Source: Candidatus Bathyarchaeota archaeon
GTDB taxonomy: Archaea; Thermoproteota; Bathyarchaeia; Bathyarchaeales; Bathycorpusculaceae
NCBI GenBank assembly: GCA_026014725.1
Contig: JAOZHV010000026.1
Span: 291,430-355,429, forward strand
Reading direction: 5' to 3'
Length of the DNA: 64,000 nt
Part shown: positions 44,802-52,568 of the stretch, piece after piece
Numbering within the stretch: the first letter of the stretch is position 1
How the letters are laid out: each line of letters starts with the position of its first letter
The notes under the pieces: generated by a model
Seen by the model: the letters and a program-made list of their open reading frames with translations, nothing else
Told to the model about the DNA's origin: nothing
Database searches by the model: none
Made by a program: the position numbers and the translations under genes

Positions 44802-45935
44802 ATGAAGCCTGTTGAGAACCTAGTTAGGCGTAACATTAAAAACCTCAAACCATGCGTTCACGGCGCAGAAGTTTTAGTCGCCGCACAACAGAGCGGATTA
44901 CCCCCAGAGCAGATACTGGATTTTAGCTCAAGCGTAAACCCGCTGGGGCCATCGGACAAGGCGCTTTCGGCAGCAAAACAAGCATTCAGCCAAATTGCGG
45001 CTTATCCAGACTCCAACTCCAACGAGCTAAGAGAAGTAATTGCAAGACATTTTAGCGGAATCAGCAAGAGCAACGTGGTTATGGGCAATGGGTCAACCGA
45101 ACTCATGTATCTCTTCGCCGAATGCTTCATGAATAAGGGTGACACCGCGGTTATTCCAGCACCAACCTTTGGCGAGTACGAGAGTGCGGTGCTTAAAACT
45201 GGAGAAACAATCAAATTCGTCAAGCTAAACAAGAATTTCAACATTGATGAAGCCAACTTTAAGACACAGATGAAAAGAGCAAAAATAATCTTTCTTTGCA
45301 ATCCAAACAACCCAACCAGCATACTGATTCCTCAAGAAATTCTGCGACGTATAATCGAGCAGGCACTAGAACAGGACAGCCTTGTCTTCCTAGACGAAGA
45401 CTTCCTAGAGTTTGTTGAAAGCGAGAAAAATCTCTCATTGATAGGCGACATTAAAAAGTACCCTAACTTGTTTGTGCTTCGCTCGTTTACAAAAATTTAT
45501 GGCTTAACAGGCTTGCGCGTTGGCTACGGCATCGCAGACAAAGACATTATAGATGTGATGTTGTGCACTAAGATTCCATGGAACCTTAACTGTTTAGCGC
45601 AAGCTGCCGCTGTCGCCGCTCTCAAAGATGAGGAACATCTTGCGGTGACGCGTGAACTCATCAAAAAAGAGAAAGCATGGTTGTCAAAACAGTTTAGCAA
45701 GTTTGAATCGTTTAGGTTTAGTGAGCCTGACGCAAACTTTTTCTTCATAGACATCCGCAAGTCAGGCTTAACTGCCACTGAACTCAAAGACAAGCTCCTG
45801 CGCAAGGGTGTCCTCATTCGTGACTGTACATCTTTTAGGGGACTTGACCCATACTTTGTCCGTATCGCCGTTAAAACTCATGAAGAGAATGAGAGATTAA
45901 TTGCGGCGTTAAAACAAACAGTTAGGGCGATTTGA
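44802..45935 (+). CDS. cobD: Threonine-phosphate decarboxylase-like / histidinol-phosphate aminotransferase-family PLP enzyme
   Basis: 377 aa, fold-type I PLP enzyme. ILDFSSSVNPLGPSD and GNGSTELMYLF open it; the PLP lysine is K231 in SFTKIYGLTGLRVGY. The immediate neighbour cbiB indicates the cobamide role (making aminopropanol phosphate for the nucleotide loop) rather than histidine synthesis. Confidence 0.82.
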   Translation: MKPVENLVRRNIKNLKPCVHGAEVLVAAQQSGLPPEQILDFSSSVNPLGPSDKALSAAKQAFSQIAAYPDSNSNELREVIARHFSGISKSNVVMGNGSTELMYLFAECFMNKGDTAVIPAPTFGEYESAVLKTGETIKFVKLNKNFNIDEANFKTQMKRAKIIFLCNPNNPTSILIPQEILRRIIEQALEQDSLVFLDEDFLEFVESEKNLSLIGDIKKYPNLFVLRSFTKIYGLTGLRVGYGIADKDIIDVMLCTKIPWNLNCLAQAAAVAALKDEEHLAVTRELIKKEKAWLSKQFSKFESFRFSEPDANFFFIDIRKSGLTATELKDKLLRKGVLIRDCTSFRGLDPYFVRIAVKTHEENERLIAALKQTVRAI

Positions 45936-45942
45936 TTGCACC

Positions 45943-46911
45943 ATGTTCTGGCTTAACCTGTCTCTATTCATGGACTCGGTCCTTATTTTTGCCTTAGCCT
46001 TCGTAATTGACATGGTTTTTGGCGAGTATCCTGACAAGATTCACCCAACCATCGGCATTGGAAAAATTATTGCATACCTCAAATGCAAAGCGAAAAGCGC
46101 TAATCCACATATTGAGAAGGCAAACGGCGTCTTGCTGGCTTTAGTGATAATCTTGGTGGTTGCTTTACCAGTGTTCCTGTTGCTTTGGTGGCTTAGAGTG
46201 TCATTTGGTTCCATCCCCTACATTATTATGGGTGCAGTTCTGTTCAAGGCAACATTTGCTATAAAAGGCATGGGTCAATATACGCTGCCAATTGCTAAAG
46301 CGCTCAAACAGAACGATTTGAATGGAGCACGCAAATGGTTACCATACATCGTGCGTCGTGACCCAAACAGCCTCAACGAGCGCCAAATAATTTCCGCTGC
46401 TGTAGAATCCATTGCTGAGAGCACAACGGATGGGATTACTGCACCGTTCTTCTTTTTTGCTTTTTTCGGCGTGCCGGGCGCGTTTGCTTACCGCGTAATT
46501 AACACGTTGGATTCTATGGTTGGCTACAAGACAGCGGAGTACAAGAACATCGGCTGGTTTTCCGCCAAACTGGATACGTTAACGAATTATGTGCCTGCGA
46601 GGTTGACGGCTTACTTGATGGTTGCAGCCGCATTCTTGTTGCGAGAAGATTGGCGTGAATCATGGCGCATCTTGCAACGGGACAAGCATAAAACAGCAAG
46701 CCCAAACGCTGGCTACACGATTTCAGCTATGGCTGGAGCCCTAAACGTTCAACTGGAAAAGCAGGGCTACTACACGCTTGGCGATGACCATGGAATTTCA
46801 GCAGAACATATCCCGAAGGCTCTGCGGGTTATGACGGTTACAGCCGCTATATTTGGATTGGTTGTAATTTTGCCTGTTTTAGCGCTAAGAATCTATGTTG
46901 CTGGATTATAA
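45943..46911 (+). CDS. cbiB: Adenosylcobinamide-phosphate synthase
   Basis: 322 aa membrane protein. CbiB marks: FVIDMVFGEYPDKIHPTIGIGK near residue 24-45, IVRRDPNSLNERQIISAAVESIAESTTDG split over residues ~145-175 and a C-terminal NAGYTISAMAGALNVQLEK. It joins aminopropanol phosphate to cobyric acid. ATG 45970 (MDSVLIF) is an alternative start. 7 bp after cobD. Confidence 0.92.
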   Translation: MFWLNLSLFMDSVLIFALAFVIDMVFGEYPDKIHPTIGIGKIIAYLKCKAKSANPHIEKANGVLLALVIILVVALPVFLLLWWLRVSFGSIPYIIMGAVLFKATFAIKGMGQYTLPIAKALKQNDLNGARKWLPYIVRRDPNSLNERQIISAAVESIAESTTDGITAPFFFFAFFGVPGAFAYRVINTLDSMVGYKTAEYKNIGWFSAKLDTLTNYVPARLTAYLMVAAAFLLREDWRESWRILQRDKHKTASPNAGYTISAMAGALNVQLEKQGYYTLGDDHGISAEHIPKALRVMTVTAAIFGLVVILPVLALRIYVAGL

Positions 46912-46942
46912 CCGTATATAAAAAGCAAGTCAAAAGGAAGCG

Positions 46943-46978
46943 TGTTGCTTTGCCAACCCCCCCTCCTTATATAACGGC
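46943..46978 (+). repeat. C-rich intergenic element near tRNA-Pro
   Basis: TTGCTTTGCCAA followed by a C7 run and TATATAACGG, matching in order the elements at 41368-41410 and (minus strand) 35052-35013. It lies about 90 bp before tRNA-Pro, too far to be its TATA box. Confidence 0.45.
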
Positions 46979-47065
46979 TTGAAAATTTGTGTTGGCTATT
47001 TGCTTCGCCTGTTTTGGTTGCGGTAGTTTTATTATCTTGGTTTAGAAGCATGTATGCAGTCGCGC

Positions 47066-47173
47066 GGGGCCGTCGTCTAGCATGGATTAGGATACATGCC
47101 TGGGGAACGAACAAGGGCATTTGTCCGTCCAGAGCGCATGCGATCCTGGGTTCAAATCCCAGCGGCCCCACCA
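47066..47173 (+). tRNA. tRNA-Pro (GGG) with 29-nt intron at 37/38, CCA encoded
   Basis: Acceptor GGGGCCG/CGGCCCC, discriminator A, encoded CCA. Anticodon stem CATGC/GCATG; loop CTGGGG + C gives anticodon GGG. Intron 47106-47134: exon CTGG pairs with intron CCAG to form the 4-bp central helix with 3-nt bulges GGA and AGC, a canonical bulge-helix-bulge, and an internal hairpin (ACG-ACAA with TTGT-CGT). Confidence 0.92.
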
Positions 47174-47189
47174 CAACACCAGCGGCCCC
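47159..47189 (+). other. Probable attachment site at tRNA-Pro 3' end with partial duplicate
   Basis: CCAGCGGCCCC at the tRNA 3' end (47159-47169) recurs 20 bp downstream at 47179-47189. An integrase gene begins within 60 bp on the island side. tRNA 3' ends are the usual targets of archaeal tyrosine integrases. The far attachment site is not seen in the window. Confidence 0.5.
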
Positions 47190-47202
47190 TATTTATATAG
47201 GG
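47187..47202. terminator. Short hairpin between tRNA-Pro and integrase
   Basis: CCCTAT TTAT ATAGGG, a perfect 6-bp stem with a 4-nt loop, between the tRNA 3' end and the convergent integrase gene. Could terminate either transcript. Confidence 0.4.
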
Positions 47203-47245
47203 TCTAACTGAGTTTAAGAGGCAAATATTCTCAGACATTTTCTGT

Positions 47246-48520
47246 TTACTTCCTTTTCTTGAAGATTTTAACTTCGTTAAATTCGCAGACGTAGTCGAAC
47301 CCTGCTTCTACCAGTTTTTGGGCGTCTTGAACTGTTTTAGCAGTGGCAGAAAAATATTCGTCGCTTTCGAAGCTGATGAGCTGCGTGTAGAGTAGCGTGT
47401 TTTGGATGTTTCGGTGTCCAAGCATCTTCATGACGTGCAGGATGTCTTTGGTTTTGGCGTATTCCATGGTTGCTTTCCAGTGTCTTAGGGTGTGGAAGTG
47501 GATTTTGAGGATGCGGTCGTTTTTGAGTTTGTTGGCTATTTTGGCTCTTTGTAGTCTGAAGGCTCTGGCGAAGTGTCGGTGGCTGCATGCGAAGGGTTTG
47601 TCTTTGTTTCTTGGTAGGCTGTTTAGCATCATGATTAGGCGCATGGATATTTTGAGTTGGCGGGGGTCGCTTCCTTTTTCAGGCGTTATGTTGACGGTTT
47701 TGTTTTCGAAGTCGAAGTCGGTCCATTGTAGCATGAATGCTTCACCACATCGCATGCCTGTTTCTTTGAGCAGCTGCAGAAAGGTTGCAGTTTTCTTGTT
47801 GCATCCGGCTATTAGGTTGTTAATTTCTTCTTCGGTTGGTATGAAAGGCAGCTTTTTGACGGCCTGGTAGATTGGTTTTTTCCAGGTTAAGCCTTGCGAT
47901 TTGAGGAAGCAGTCGTAGGTTTCGACGGCGATTTGTTTAGTTTTGGTTGTCCAGTTTTTCTGTTGGGCGATGGTTTCTTTGATTGATTCGGGGTCTTGTA
48001 GGTTGGCGCCTTTGTTTACGAGGGTTCCGAGGAGTCGTATTCTGCGGCTGATTGTTGATTCAGCGTAGCCTTCTTTTTGCATCCAGAAGGCGTGTTCAAT
48101 GATTTTGCCTCTGTTTTCTTCGTTTCTTCGCGGAACCTGAGTTGTTTGTTGTTCCGCTGCCAAGTTTTTCGTCTCCGTGACGCATATTTGGCCGTTAGCT
48201 ACTATGTTGGTTTGGGTTTTTAATGACTGCGTATCAACTGTTCTAACAGTTTCAACAGCTTGTTTGGCTCTCTTAAGGTCAGCTCTGTCCAAGAATCGAT
48301 GACCGCACTCTTTGCAAAGCCAGCGTTGTATTCTATCCTCAAAAATTGTGTATTTGTTTCCATCGCGCCAGAGTTTGTTGCCGCCGCATTTTGGGCAGGA
48401 TGGGTTTAGGGGGCTGGTGCCGGCAGAGCCGTCTGCATGCTCTGACTTACAAAGTTTAGAACCTGCTTTAGTGCCAAATATACCGTCTAGAGAAGGTATG
48501 TTTGGTGTAAGTTCAGCCAT
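47246..48520 (-). CDS. Tyrosine recombinase/integrase with N-terminal zinc ribbon
   Basis: 424 aa, intact. N-terminal zinc ribbon (CPKCGGNKLW...WLCKECGHRF, residues ~38-75), a core-binding domain (~135-215), and a catalytic domain with Arg in ETGMRCGEAF, HTLRHW (His-x-x-Arg), GHRNIQN and the nucleophile Tyr in TLLYTQL. ATG start behind GGGAGGAA. It points toward tRNA-Pro, the likely attachment site. Last gene of a four-gene minus-strand operon. Confidence 0.9.
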   Translation of the reverse strand: MAELTPNIPSLDGIFGTKAGSKLCKSEHADGSAGTSPLNPSCPKCGGNKLWRDGNKYTIFEDRIQRWLCKECGHRFLDRADLKRAKQAVETVRTVDTQSLKTQTNIVANGQICVTETKNLAAEQQTTQVPRRNEENRGKIIEHAFWMQKEGYAESTISRRIRLLGTLVNKGANLQDPESIKETIAQQKNWTTKTKQIAVETYDCFLKSQGLTWKKPIYQAVKKLPFIPTEEEINNLIAGCNKKTATFLQLLKETGMRCGEAFMLQWTDFDFENKTVNITPEKGSDPRQLKISMRLIMMLNSLPRNKDKPFACSHRHFARAFRLQRAKIANKLKNDRILKIHFHTLRHWKATMEYAKTKDILHVMKMLGHRNIQNTLLYTQLISFESDEYFSATAKTVQDAQKLVEAGFDYVCEFNEVKIFKKRK

Positions 48521-48532
48521 TTCCTCCCGCCC

Positions 48533-48703
48533 TCAACAAGAAACCTTTAAAACAGCATCTTCTCCCTGACGCAGGATACCCTCGATTGCCTTTGCACAAA
48601 GAACCGCTTCGGCCTTCAACTTTGATTTTCTAATCTGCGCAATCAATTTGTTGATTTCTTCCACTTGGCCGTCAGTCAAAACCTTCATGTCAATTCTGCC
48701 CAT
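48533..48703 (-). CDS. 56-aa helical protein upstream of integrase
   Basis: ATG 48703 to TGA 48533; starts MGRIDMKVLTDGQVEEINKL and continues as one charged amphipathic helix with two cysteines. It overlaps the preceding gene by 14 bp and ends 12 bp before the integrase start, so it is part of the integrase operon. A recombination directionality or helper role is possible but unproven. Confidence 0.6.
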   Translation of the reverse strand: MGRIDMKVLTDGQVEEINKLIAQIRKSKLKAEAVLCAKAIEGILRQGEDAVLKVSC

Positions 48704-48902
48704 CCAGTTCAGCTAATCTTAGTTTCTCGTTATGTTCGTCGATTGCTTTTCCGTGAAGTTTGCCGCTGCACCTACACTTGCATTTCTTGCGCTTGCCTTT
48801 CGCGTGGTAGCATCCATAGCTGCACTTGCCCTTCCAAGGCTGCTCCTTGATGCCTTCGCTTTCGGGTTGAAGAATCTGGTTGCCGGGTGCAAGTTGCGCC
48901 AT
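48690..48902 (-). CDS. 70-aa Cys/His-rich small protein of the element
   Basis: ATG 48902 (MAQLAPGNQI). Core KCSYGCYHAKGKRKKCKCRC followed by SGKLHGKA: a Cys/His cluster suited to one zinc. Similar small Cys-rich proteins are common on archaeal viruses and plasmids. GAGG lies 13-16 bases ahead of the ATG. The open frame extends to 48962 but overlaps the upstream gene. Confidence 0.6.
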   Translation of the reverse strand: MAQLAPGNQILQPESEGIKEQPWKGKCSYGCYHAKGKRKKCKCRCSGKLHGKAIDEHNEKLRLAELDGQN

Positions 48903-48921
48903 CCGCTTTTTAGCCTCGGTT

Positions 48922-49164
48922 CTACTTGAAGAATTCTTCGTCCCGCAGCTTCTGGGTGACACGGATGTAGCGGTGTCTTCGACAGAAATCCAAAATCTTA
49001 TTCAGCAACGGGTCATTGCCGTTCTCAAACTCACGTTTGAAGCCCACCCTTCCGGTCTGCACACGAATCTCAAACATTCCATCAGTAGCTAAAAGCTGGT
49101 AAAAACCCAATTTTTCCCCAGCGTATTCTTCAAGGACATCCCAATCCTCAATAAGATTTACCAA
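48922..49164 (-). CDS. Small element protein, first gene of integrase operon
   Basis: 80 aa from TTG 49164, preceded by AGGTGA; the frame stays open to TTG 49203. Sequence is acidic then basic (VGFKREFENGNDPLLNKILDF; RRHRYIRVTQKLRDEEF). No family recognised. Its upstream region holds three 25-bp repeats at 49218-49292. Confidence 0.55.
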   Translation of the reverse strand: MVNLIEDWDVLEEYAGEKLGFYQLLATDGMFEIRVQTGRVGFKREFENGNDPLLNKILDFCRRHRYIRVTQKLRDEEFFK

Positions 49165-49217
49165 TTTTATTTCACCTAAAACTATGTTGCAGCAAGAATT
49201 CAAAAATTATCTGGCGC

Positions 49218-49292
49218 TTTCACGGAAACTCCTTGTGACCCCTTTCACGGAGTTTCCTTGTTAGGCGTTTCACGGAAACTACCCAAAACCCT
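49218..49292. repeat. Three 25-bp phased repeats (iteron- or operator-like)
   Basis: TTTCACGG starts at 49218, 49243 and 49268, exactly 25 bp apart. Units 1 and 3 continue GAAACT; unit 2 continues AGTTTCC, so GGAAACTCC (49224-49232) and GGAGTTTCC (49249-49257) form a perfect inverted pair. Located ahead of the integrase operon and behind the divergent gene at 49471. Confidence 0.65.
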
Positions 49293-49470
49293 CAAACAGC
49301 AACCAACTGATGACTCAAGGGATGGATGTTTTTGATTGATTGAGAGCAATTTTATGGATAACTTGAAAAATGAGAGCAAAAATGGAAAAATCGATTTACG
49401 CCTTTTTGTTGTAATCAGCAACCTTGCTAATCTAAAGTTTTTTATGTAATTTGCCCGAATAATTGAGGGC

Positions 49471-50148
49471 ATGACTAAGAAAATATCCTTAGAAATTTCT
49501 GATGAAACCTATCAGAAGCTTTCGGAGCTTGGTGACTTCTACAAGCAAGACCTCAAACAGACACTTGCCGCAATCTTGAATGCAGTTGGCAACTGTCAAG
49601 GCGACATAACATCCCTAAACAGCATGTACGGACAAACCGACAACCTTGAAATAATCTTATTGCACGCCTTCAGACGTTACCCCGCCTTACTGAATTTGGT
49701 TAACCAGTTGCTTGAAAAAGTGGAAGGAACAAAAGGAGACTTTGACCTCGATACTGACGTGGAATTCTCTTTTGATGGAGACTATTTCAGGATTTGCTTC
49801 GATGCGAATAATAAGAACCCATTATGCATTCATCGGGTTGATTTCATAAAGCAAGATGGCCTTTACTGCTTTTCAACTAACACTTACATAAGTTCTGAAG
49901 AGACCAGTGAAGCATCGCTTGAAAAGCTGGAGGCAATAGCTTCTGACGTGGATGACCCATTTGATTCGGAAAGTTTCAATGTTGAAGTTGACAGAGGCAT
50001 TGAAGAGCCTGGGGAACGCACAATTTGGACTTTGACTATTGACTGCTGGGAAGAATGCTTGGATGCTTTGCCGAAAATGAAACAAGTTGATAAACTGATT
50101 AAACGGATACTCAAAAGAGCAGGCGTAACTCTAAAGAGCCAAAGTTAA
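49471..50148 (+). CDS. RHH-like N-terminus with unknown C-terminal domain
   Basis: 225 aa. The first ~45 residues (KKISLEISDETYQKLSELGDFY) look like a ribbon-helix-helix DNA-binding unit; residues 90-200 form a beta-rich acidic domain (DVEFSFDGDYFRICFDANN; RTIWTLTIDCWEEC). The C-terminus is basic. Divergent from the integrase operon across the 25-bp repeats, so it may bind them. Overlaps the facing gene by 4 bp. Confidence 0.6.
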   Translation: MTKKISLEISDETYQKLSELGDFYKQDLKQTLAAILNAVGNCQGDITSLNSMYGQTDNLEIILLHAFRRYPALLNLVNQLLEKVEGTKGDFDLDTDVEFSFDGDYFRICFDANNKNPLCIHRVDFIKQDGLYCFSTNTYISSEETSEASLEKLEAIASDVDDPFDSESFNVEVDRGIEEPGERTIWTLTIDCWEECLDALPKMKQVDKLIKRILKRAGVTLKSQS

Positions 50149-50564
50149 ATGTCATCCTTTGGCATGACAACGTTCAGGAGCGCTAAAAGTATAATTGCTG
50201 CTTGCGTGTCGGTTGCCTTGTCCAAAATCTCCTGTATACTGTACTCTTTGAGGAGCATGGCGGGGTAGGCTTTCATTCGCAGCTCATAGTTCGCTGGGCT
50301 TTTGGCGCCTTCTTGGTTAGGTTTGGCTACGCGTACGTAGCCTGTTTCCTGTAGTGCATGCAGTCGTTTGGTTAGGCTTGCGTAGTAGGTTTCTTCCAAG
50401 CCCTTGTATCGGCTTATCTGTTTGAGTATCTGCTTGATGTTCTGCGGGCTGGTTTTGGCGAGAACCTCAAATATGGCAAGGTTAGCTCTGCCTGCACGGT
50501 CTTTGAAGACGTCAAGCTCGGTACCCTTGCACTGATTCTTGGTTTCCTTCCGCTTCCGCGCCAA
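50145..50564 (-). CDS. Winged-helix regulator
   Basis: 139 aa. AIFEVLAKTSPQNIKQILKQI, GLEETYYASLTKRLHALQETGYV and a basic wing (KPNQEGAKSPANYELRMK) give a MarR/PadR-like winged helix. TTG start at 50564 has no clear ribosome site, so the true start may differ. Two perfect palindromes (50670 and 50802) lie upstream and could be its operators. Confidence 0.6.
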   Translation of the reverse strand: MARKRKETKNQCKGTELDVFKDRAGRANLAIFEVLAKTSPQNIKQILKQISRYKGLEETYYASLTKRLHALQETGYVRVAKPNQEGAKSPANYELRMKAYPAMLLKEYSIQEILDKATDTQAAIILLALLNVVMPKDDI

Positions 50565-50899
50565 AGTTTCCCAGCATCTCCTCCAGCTTGGAAGGAAACT
50601 AGAAAGCGGCGGAACAGGCTTATCACACTTGCCGCCGGCGTATCTGCCGCTTTGACCTGTCGCAAAATTTTTCTAGCGCTAGAAACGCCTTGGGCAAAAC
50701 TCGTTGAAAGGTGCCATGTTGCCAAAATTGACAATTTCATGTAAAAAATCAGCCGAGAACACGGTTTTGTGCTGGTTTTTGTCGGGGTTTTGCCGAGGGT
50801 TTTTCTAGCGCTAGAAACGTTTTTCCCACTGCATTTCTAGCCGAAACAAGCAACGCTTACAGCAAAGGACGCTTTTGTGGCGGGCGCGTGATGTCGTTT
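50565..50899. promoter_or_regulatory. Gene-free region with two identical 16-bp palindromes
   Basis: TTTCTAGCGCTAGAAA occurs at 50670-50685 and 50802-50817, each followed by CG; 132 bp separates equivalent positions. A half-like TTTCTAGCCG lies at about 50833. No convincing coding frame in this interval. Confidence 0.6.
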
Positions 50900-51178
50900 T
50901 TATGGCGGGTGTTGCTGTTTGTTTCTGGTGAAAGTTAAGGTGATTACCTCTTCGCGGTCTGTTTCCTGTTCAGCCCAGTTTAGTGTGTAGTCTTTTTGGC
51001 GTTTAGCCTCAACCTTCTTGTTTAGCTCGGTTGGGAAGTTCACTGAGTAGATCGGGTAGCGCCGTTTCTTTCCTTTGTAGCGTTTGCTTGCCCACCGCCT
51101 CTGAAACCTAACCACAGCCGCGGCCTCCAACACGCGCACTTGACGCAACCAATAGAAGAGGAGTCGTTGGTTTAACAA
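50900..51178 (-). CDS. Small basic protein, unknown
   Basis: 92 aa, TTG start. Basic middle (RFQRRWASKRYKGKKRR) followed by YPIYSVNFPTELNKK, then an acidic/polar end. Type of protein often seen on archaeal mobile elements. No family recognised. Confidence 0.45.
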   Translation of the reverse strand: MLNQRLLFYWLRQVRVLEAAAVVRFQRRWASKRYKGKKRRYPIYSVNFPTELNKKVEAKRQKDYTLNWAEQETDREEVITLTFTRNKQQHPP

Positions 51179-51289
51179 TTTTTCACGGGTTCCTGTTTAA
51201 CCTTTAAGCCAGCCGATGTAGGGCTTGCCGTTTTTCTGTGCCATCTCAGAGTGAGAAGTTTTAAGCTTGCAGGCGCTAACAGATAGCTT

Positions 51290-52156
51290 ATGGTTAATGT
51301 TTCGTACGTTTACCCTAATACTTGCGAGTTGCCGCAGCGGGGCGGACTTGTTGACCGTTGGCGCCTTGCTGTTGCATCAGGATGCGGCTGTGTTGAGGTA
51401 CCCGCTGACTTTGTGAAGGGTGTTAATGAAGAGAGAAAGACAGGGTTGAGTGTTTGCAGTTTTCTGTCTCCCGACGCGATAGCTGCGCTTTATGAGTGGG
51501 ATGTTGATGTTCCTGAGGAGTTGGAGTATTGTCTTCACACTGAGCCTTCCTTGCCCAGAGAAGACCAGTATGGCTTGGTGCATCAAGCCGCTTTAATGTG
51601 GCACAACAAGGAGTGGGTTAAACAGTTTGCTGCTATGACCCTTGATATAGGCAGGTTTTTTGGCAAGCCTCCACGGTACGTTGAGATTCACCCCGGCGAC
51701 CAGAGGAACACTTTCAAAGATTTGCTGTTTGCTGTTCATGCGCTGTTAGATGGGCATGCTGAAGTCTTTGGCAAAAAACCACTTGTCTTGGTGGAGAATC
51801 GGACAAACCAGTTTATCTCCAAAGGATCAGACATCGCGTCGTTTTGGCAGTTCATAGTCGACGAAGAACCCGCTTTGAGAGGGCAGGTGGGCGTGGTACT
51901 GGATGTTTCACAGTTTTTCACTGTAACAAGAGCCGGTTTTGAGGCGCAGCTAGGCATGATTCCATTGGATGCCGTTAAAGGGTTGCATGTGCATTTCAAG
52001 CACGTTGCGCCTTCGCTGTCTGATGTTGTTCCATGGATGAAGGTTTTCGACAAGGTTAAGAGGCTAAACGGTGAGGTTTTAGTTAATCCAGAAGTTAGTC
52101 ACAGAAAAAACGTGGCGCCAACCATCGCGTTCTGCAAAAAACACTTCACCACATAA
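51290..52156 (+). CDS. Xylose isomerase-like / AP endonuclease 2-like TIM-barrel protein
   Basis: 288 aa. Barrel strands with metal-site residues are visible: RYVEIHPGDQ (His), LVLVENRTN (Glu), VGVVLDVSQFF (Asp), LHVHFKHV (His x2), VLVNPEVSH (Glu). This pattern fits the sugar isomerase/endonuclease IV superfamily, without a recognised substrate. Lies in the island between the regulators and the defence-like operon. Confidence 0.65.
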   Translation: MVNVSYVYPNTCELPQRGGLVDRWRLAVASGCGCVEVPADFVKGVNEERKTGLSVCSFLSPDAIAALYEWDVDVPEELEYCLHTEPSLPREDQYGLVHQAALMWHNKEWVKQFAAMTLDIGRFFGKPPRYVEIHPGDQRNTFKDLLFAVHALLDGHAEVFGKKPLVLVENRTNQFISKGSDIASFWQFIVDEEPALRGQVGVVLDVSQFFTVTRAGFEAQLGMIPLDAVKGLHVHFKHVAPSLSDVVPWMKVFDKVKRLNGEVLVNPEVSHRKNVAPTIAFCKKHFTT

Positions 52157-52211
52157 AAAACAGTAAAATAGCGCCAAACGTTAACCTGTAACAGCAAAGG
52201 GTGCTTGGGAA

Positions 52212-52358
52212 TTGAAGACAGTTCGCGTCTCCGATGAAACCCACAAGAAACTCACGCGGTTGCTGGGCGAGTTGATGGCTAAAACCGGGAAAGCCCAAAC
52301 CTTCAACGACGTCATCGAAAACTTGATCGCAAGAAGCCAAGAAAAAGCCATTCCCTAA
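52212..52358 (+). CDS. 48-aa antitoxin-like protein (RHH/VapB type)
   Basis: TTG 52212 to TAA 52356-52358. KTVRVSDETHKKLTRLLGEL then FNDVIENLIAR is the classical short archaeal antitoxin/RHH pattern. No PIN or other toxin gene follows it. The ribosome site is weak (GGG six bases ahead). Confidence 0.6.
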   Translation: MKTVRVSDETHKKLTRLLGELMAKTGKAQTFNDVIENLIARSQEKAIP

Positions 52359-52490
52359 AAGCAAGAATTCATGGTTTTGCTATTTTACAGAGAGAAGCCA
52401 GAGGAACATGCAAACTCGTTCCAAGTGCATGTTTGCCGTTATCAAGAGCTTTTTGCTCAATGTATTCAGTTAGCTTTTGAAAAGTCTTAA

Positions 52491-52568
52491 TAATATTATA
52501 AGTCTATATCTTGTCTGTTACAGCAGGTAATCGCCTGCATACGTTAGACGCTAATTACCGGTGAAAGC
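52491..52568 (+). promoter_or_regulatory. Promoter and 5' region of the DpdA/DISARM-like operon
   Basis: TATA-like TAATATTATAAG at 52491-52502. Two overlapping inverted repeats follow: GCAGG/CCTGC (52523-52527, 52534-52538) and GGTAAT/ATTACC (52526-52531, 52554-52559); they share bases and cannot both form. The second ends beside the ribosome site GGTGA (52560-52564) of the gene at 52569. Confidence 0.45.

Noticed and set aside
44802..45935. Histidinol-phosphate aminotransferase or MfnC
   Set aside because: The direct neighbour cbiB points to cobamide synthesis; MfnC belongs to a different aminotransferase group.
46893..47174. 93-aa minus-strand frame starting MVGPLGFEPRIACAL
   Set aside because: It is antisense to tRNA-Pro and its intron.
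49218..49292. CRISPR array
   Set aside because: Only three short, imperfect units at 25-bp steps with no unique spacers of normal length, and no cas genes nearby; the same holds for the 20-bp repeats at 12264.
50414..50740. 108-aa minus-strand frame overlapping the winged-helix gene
   Set aside because: It lacks a recognisable fold, covers the palindrome region and overlaps a more convincing gene in another frame.
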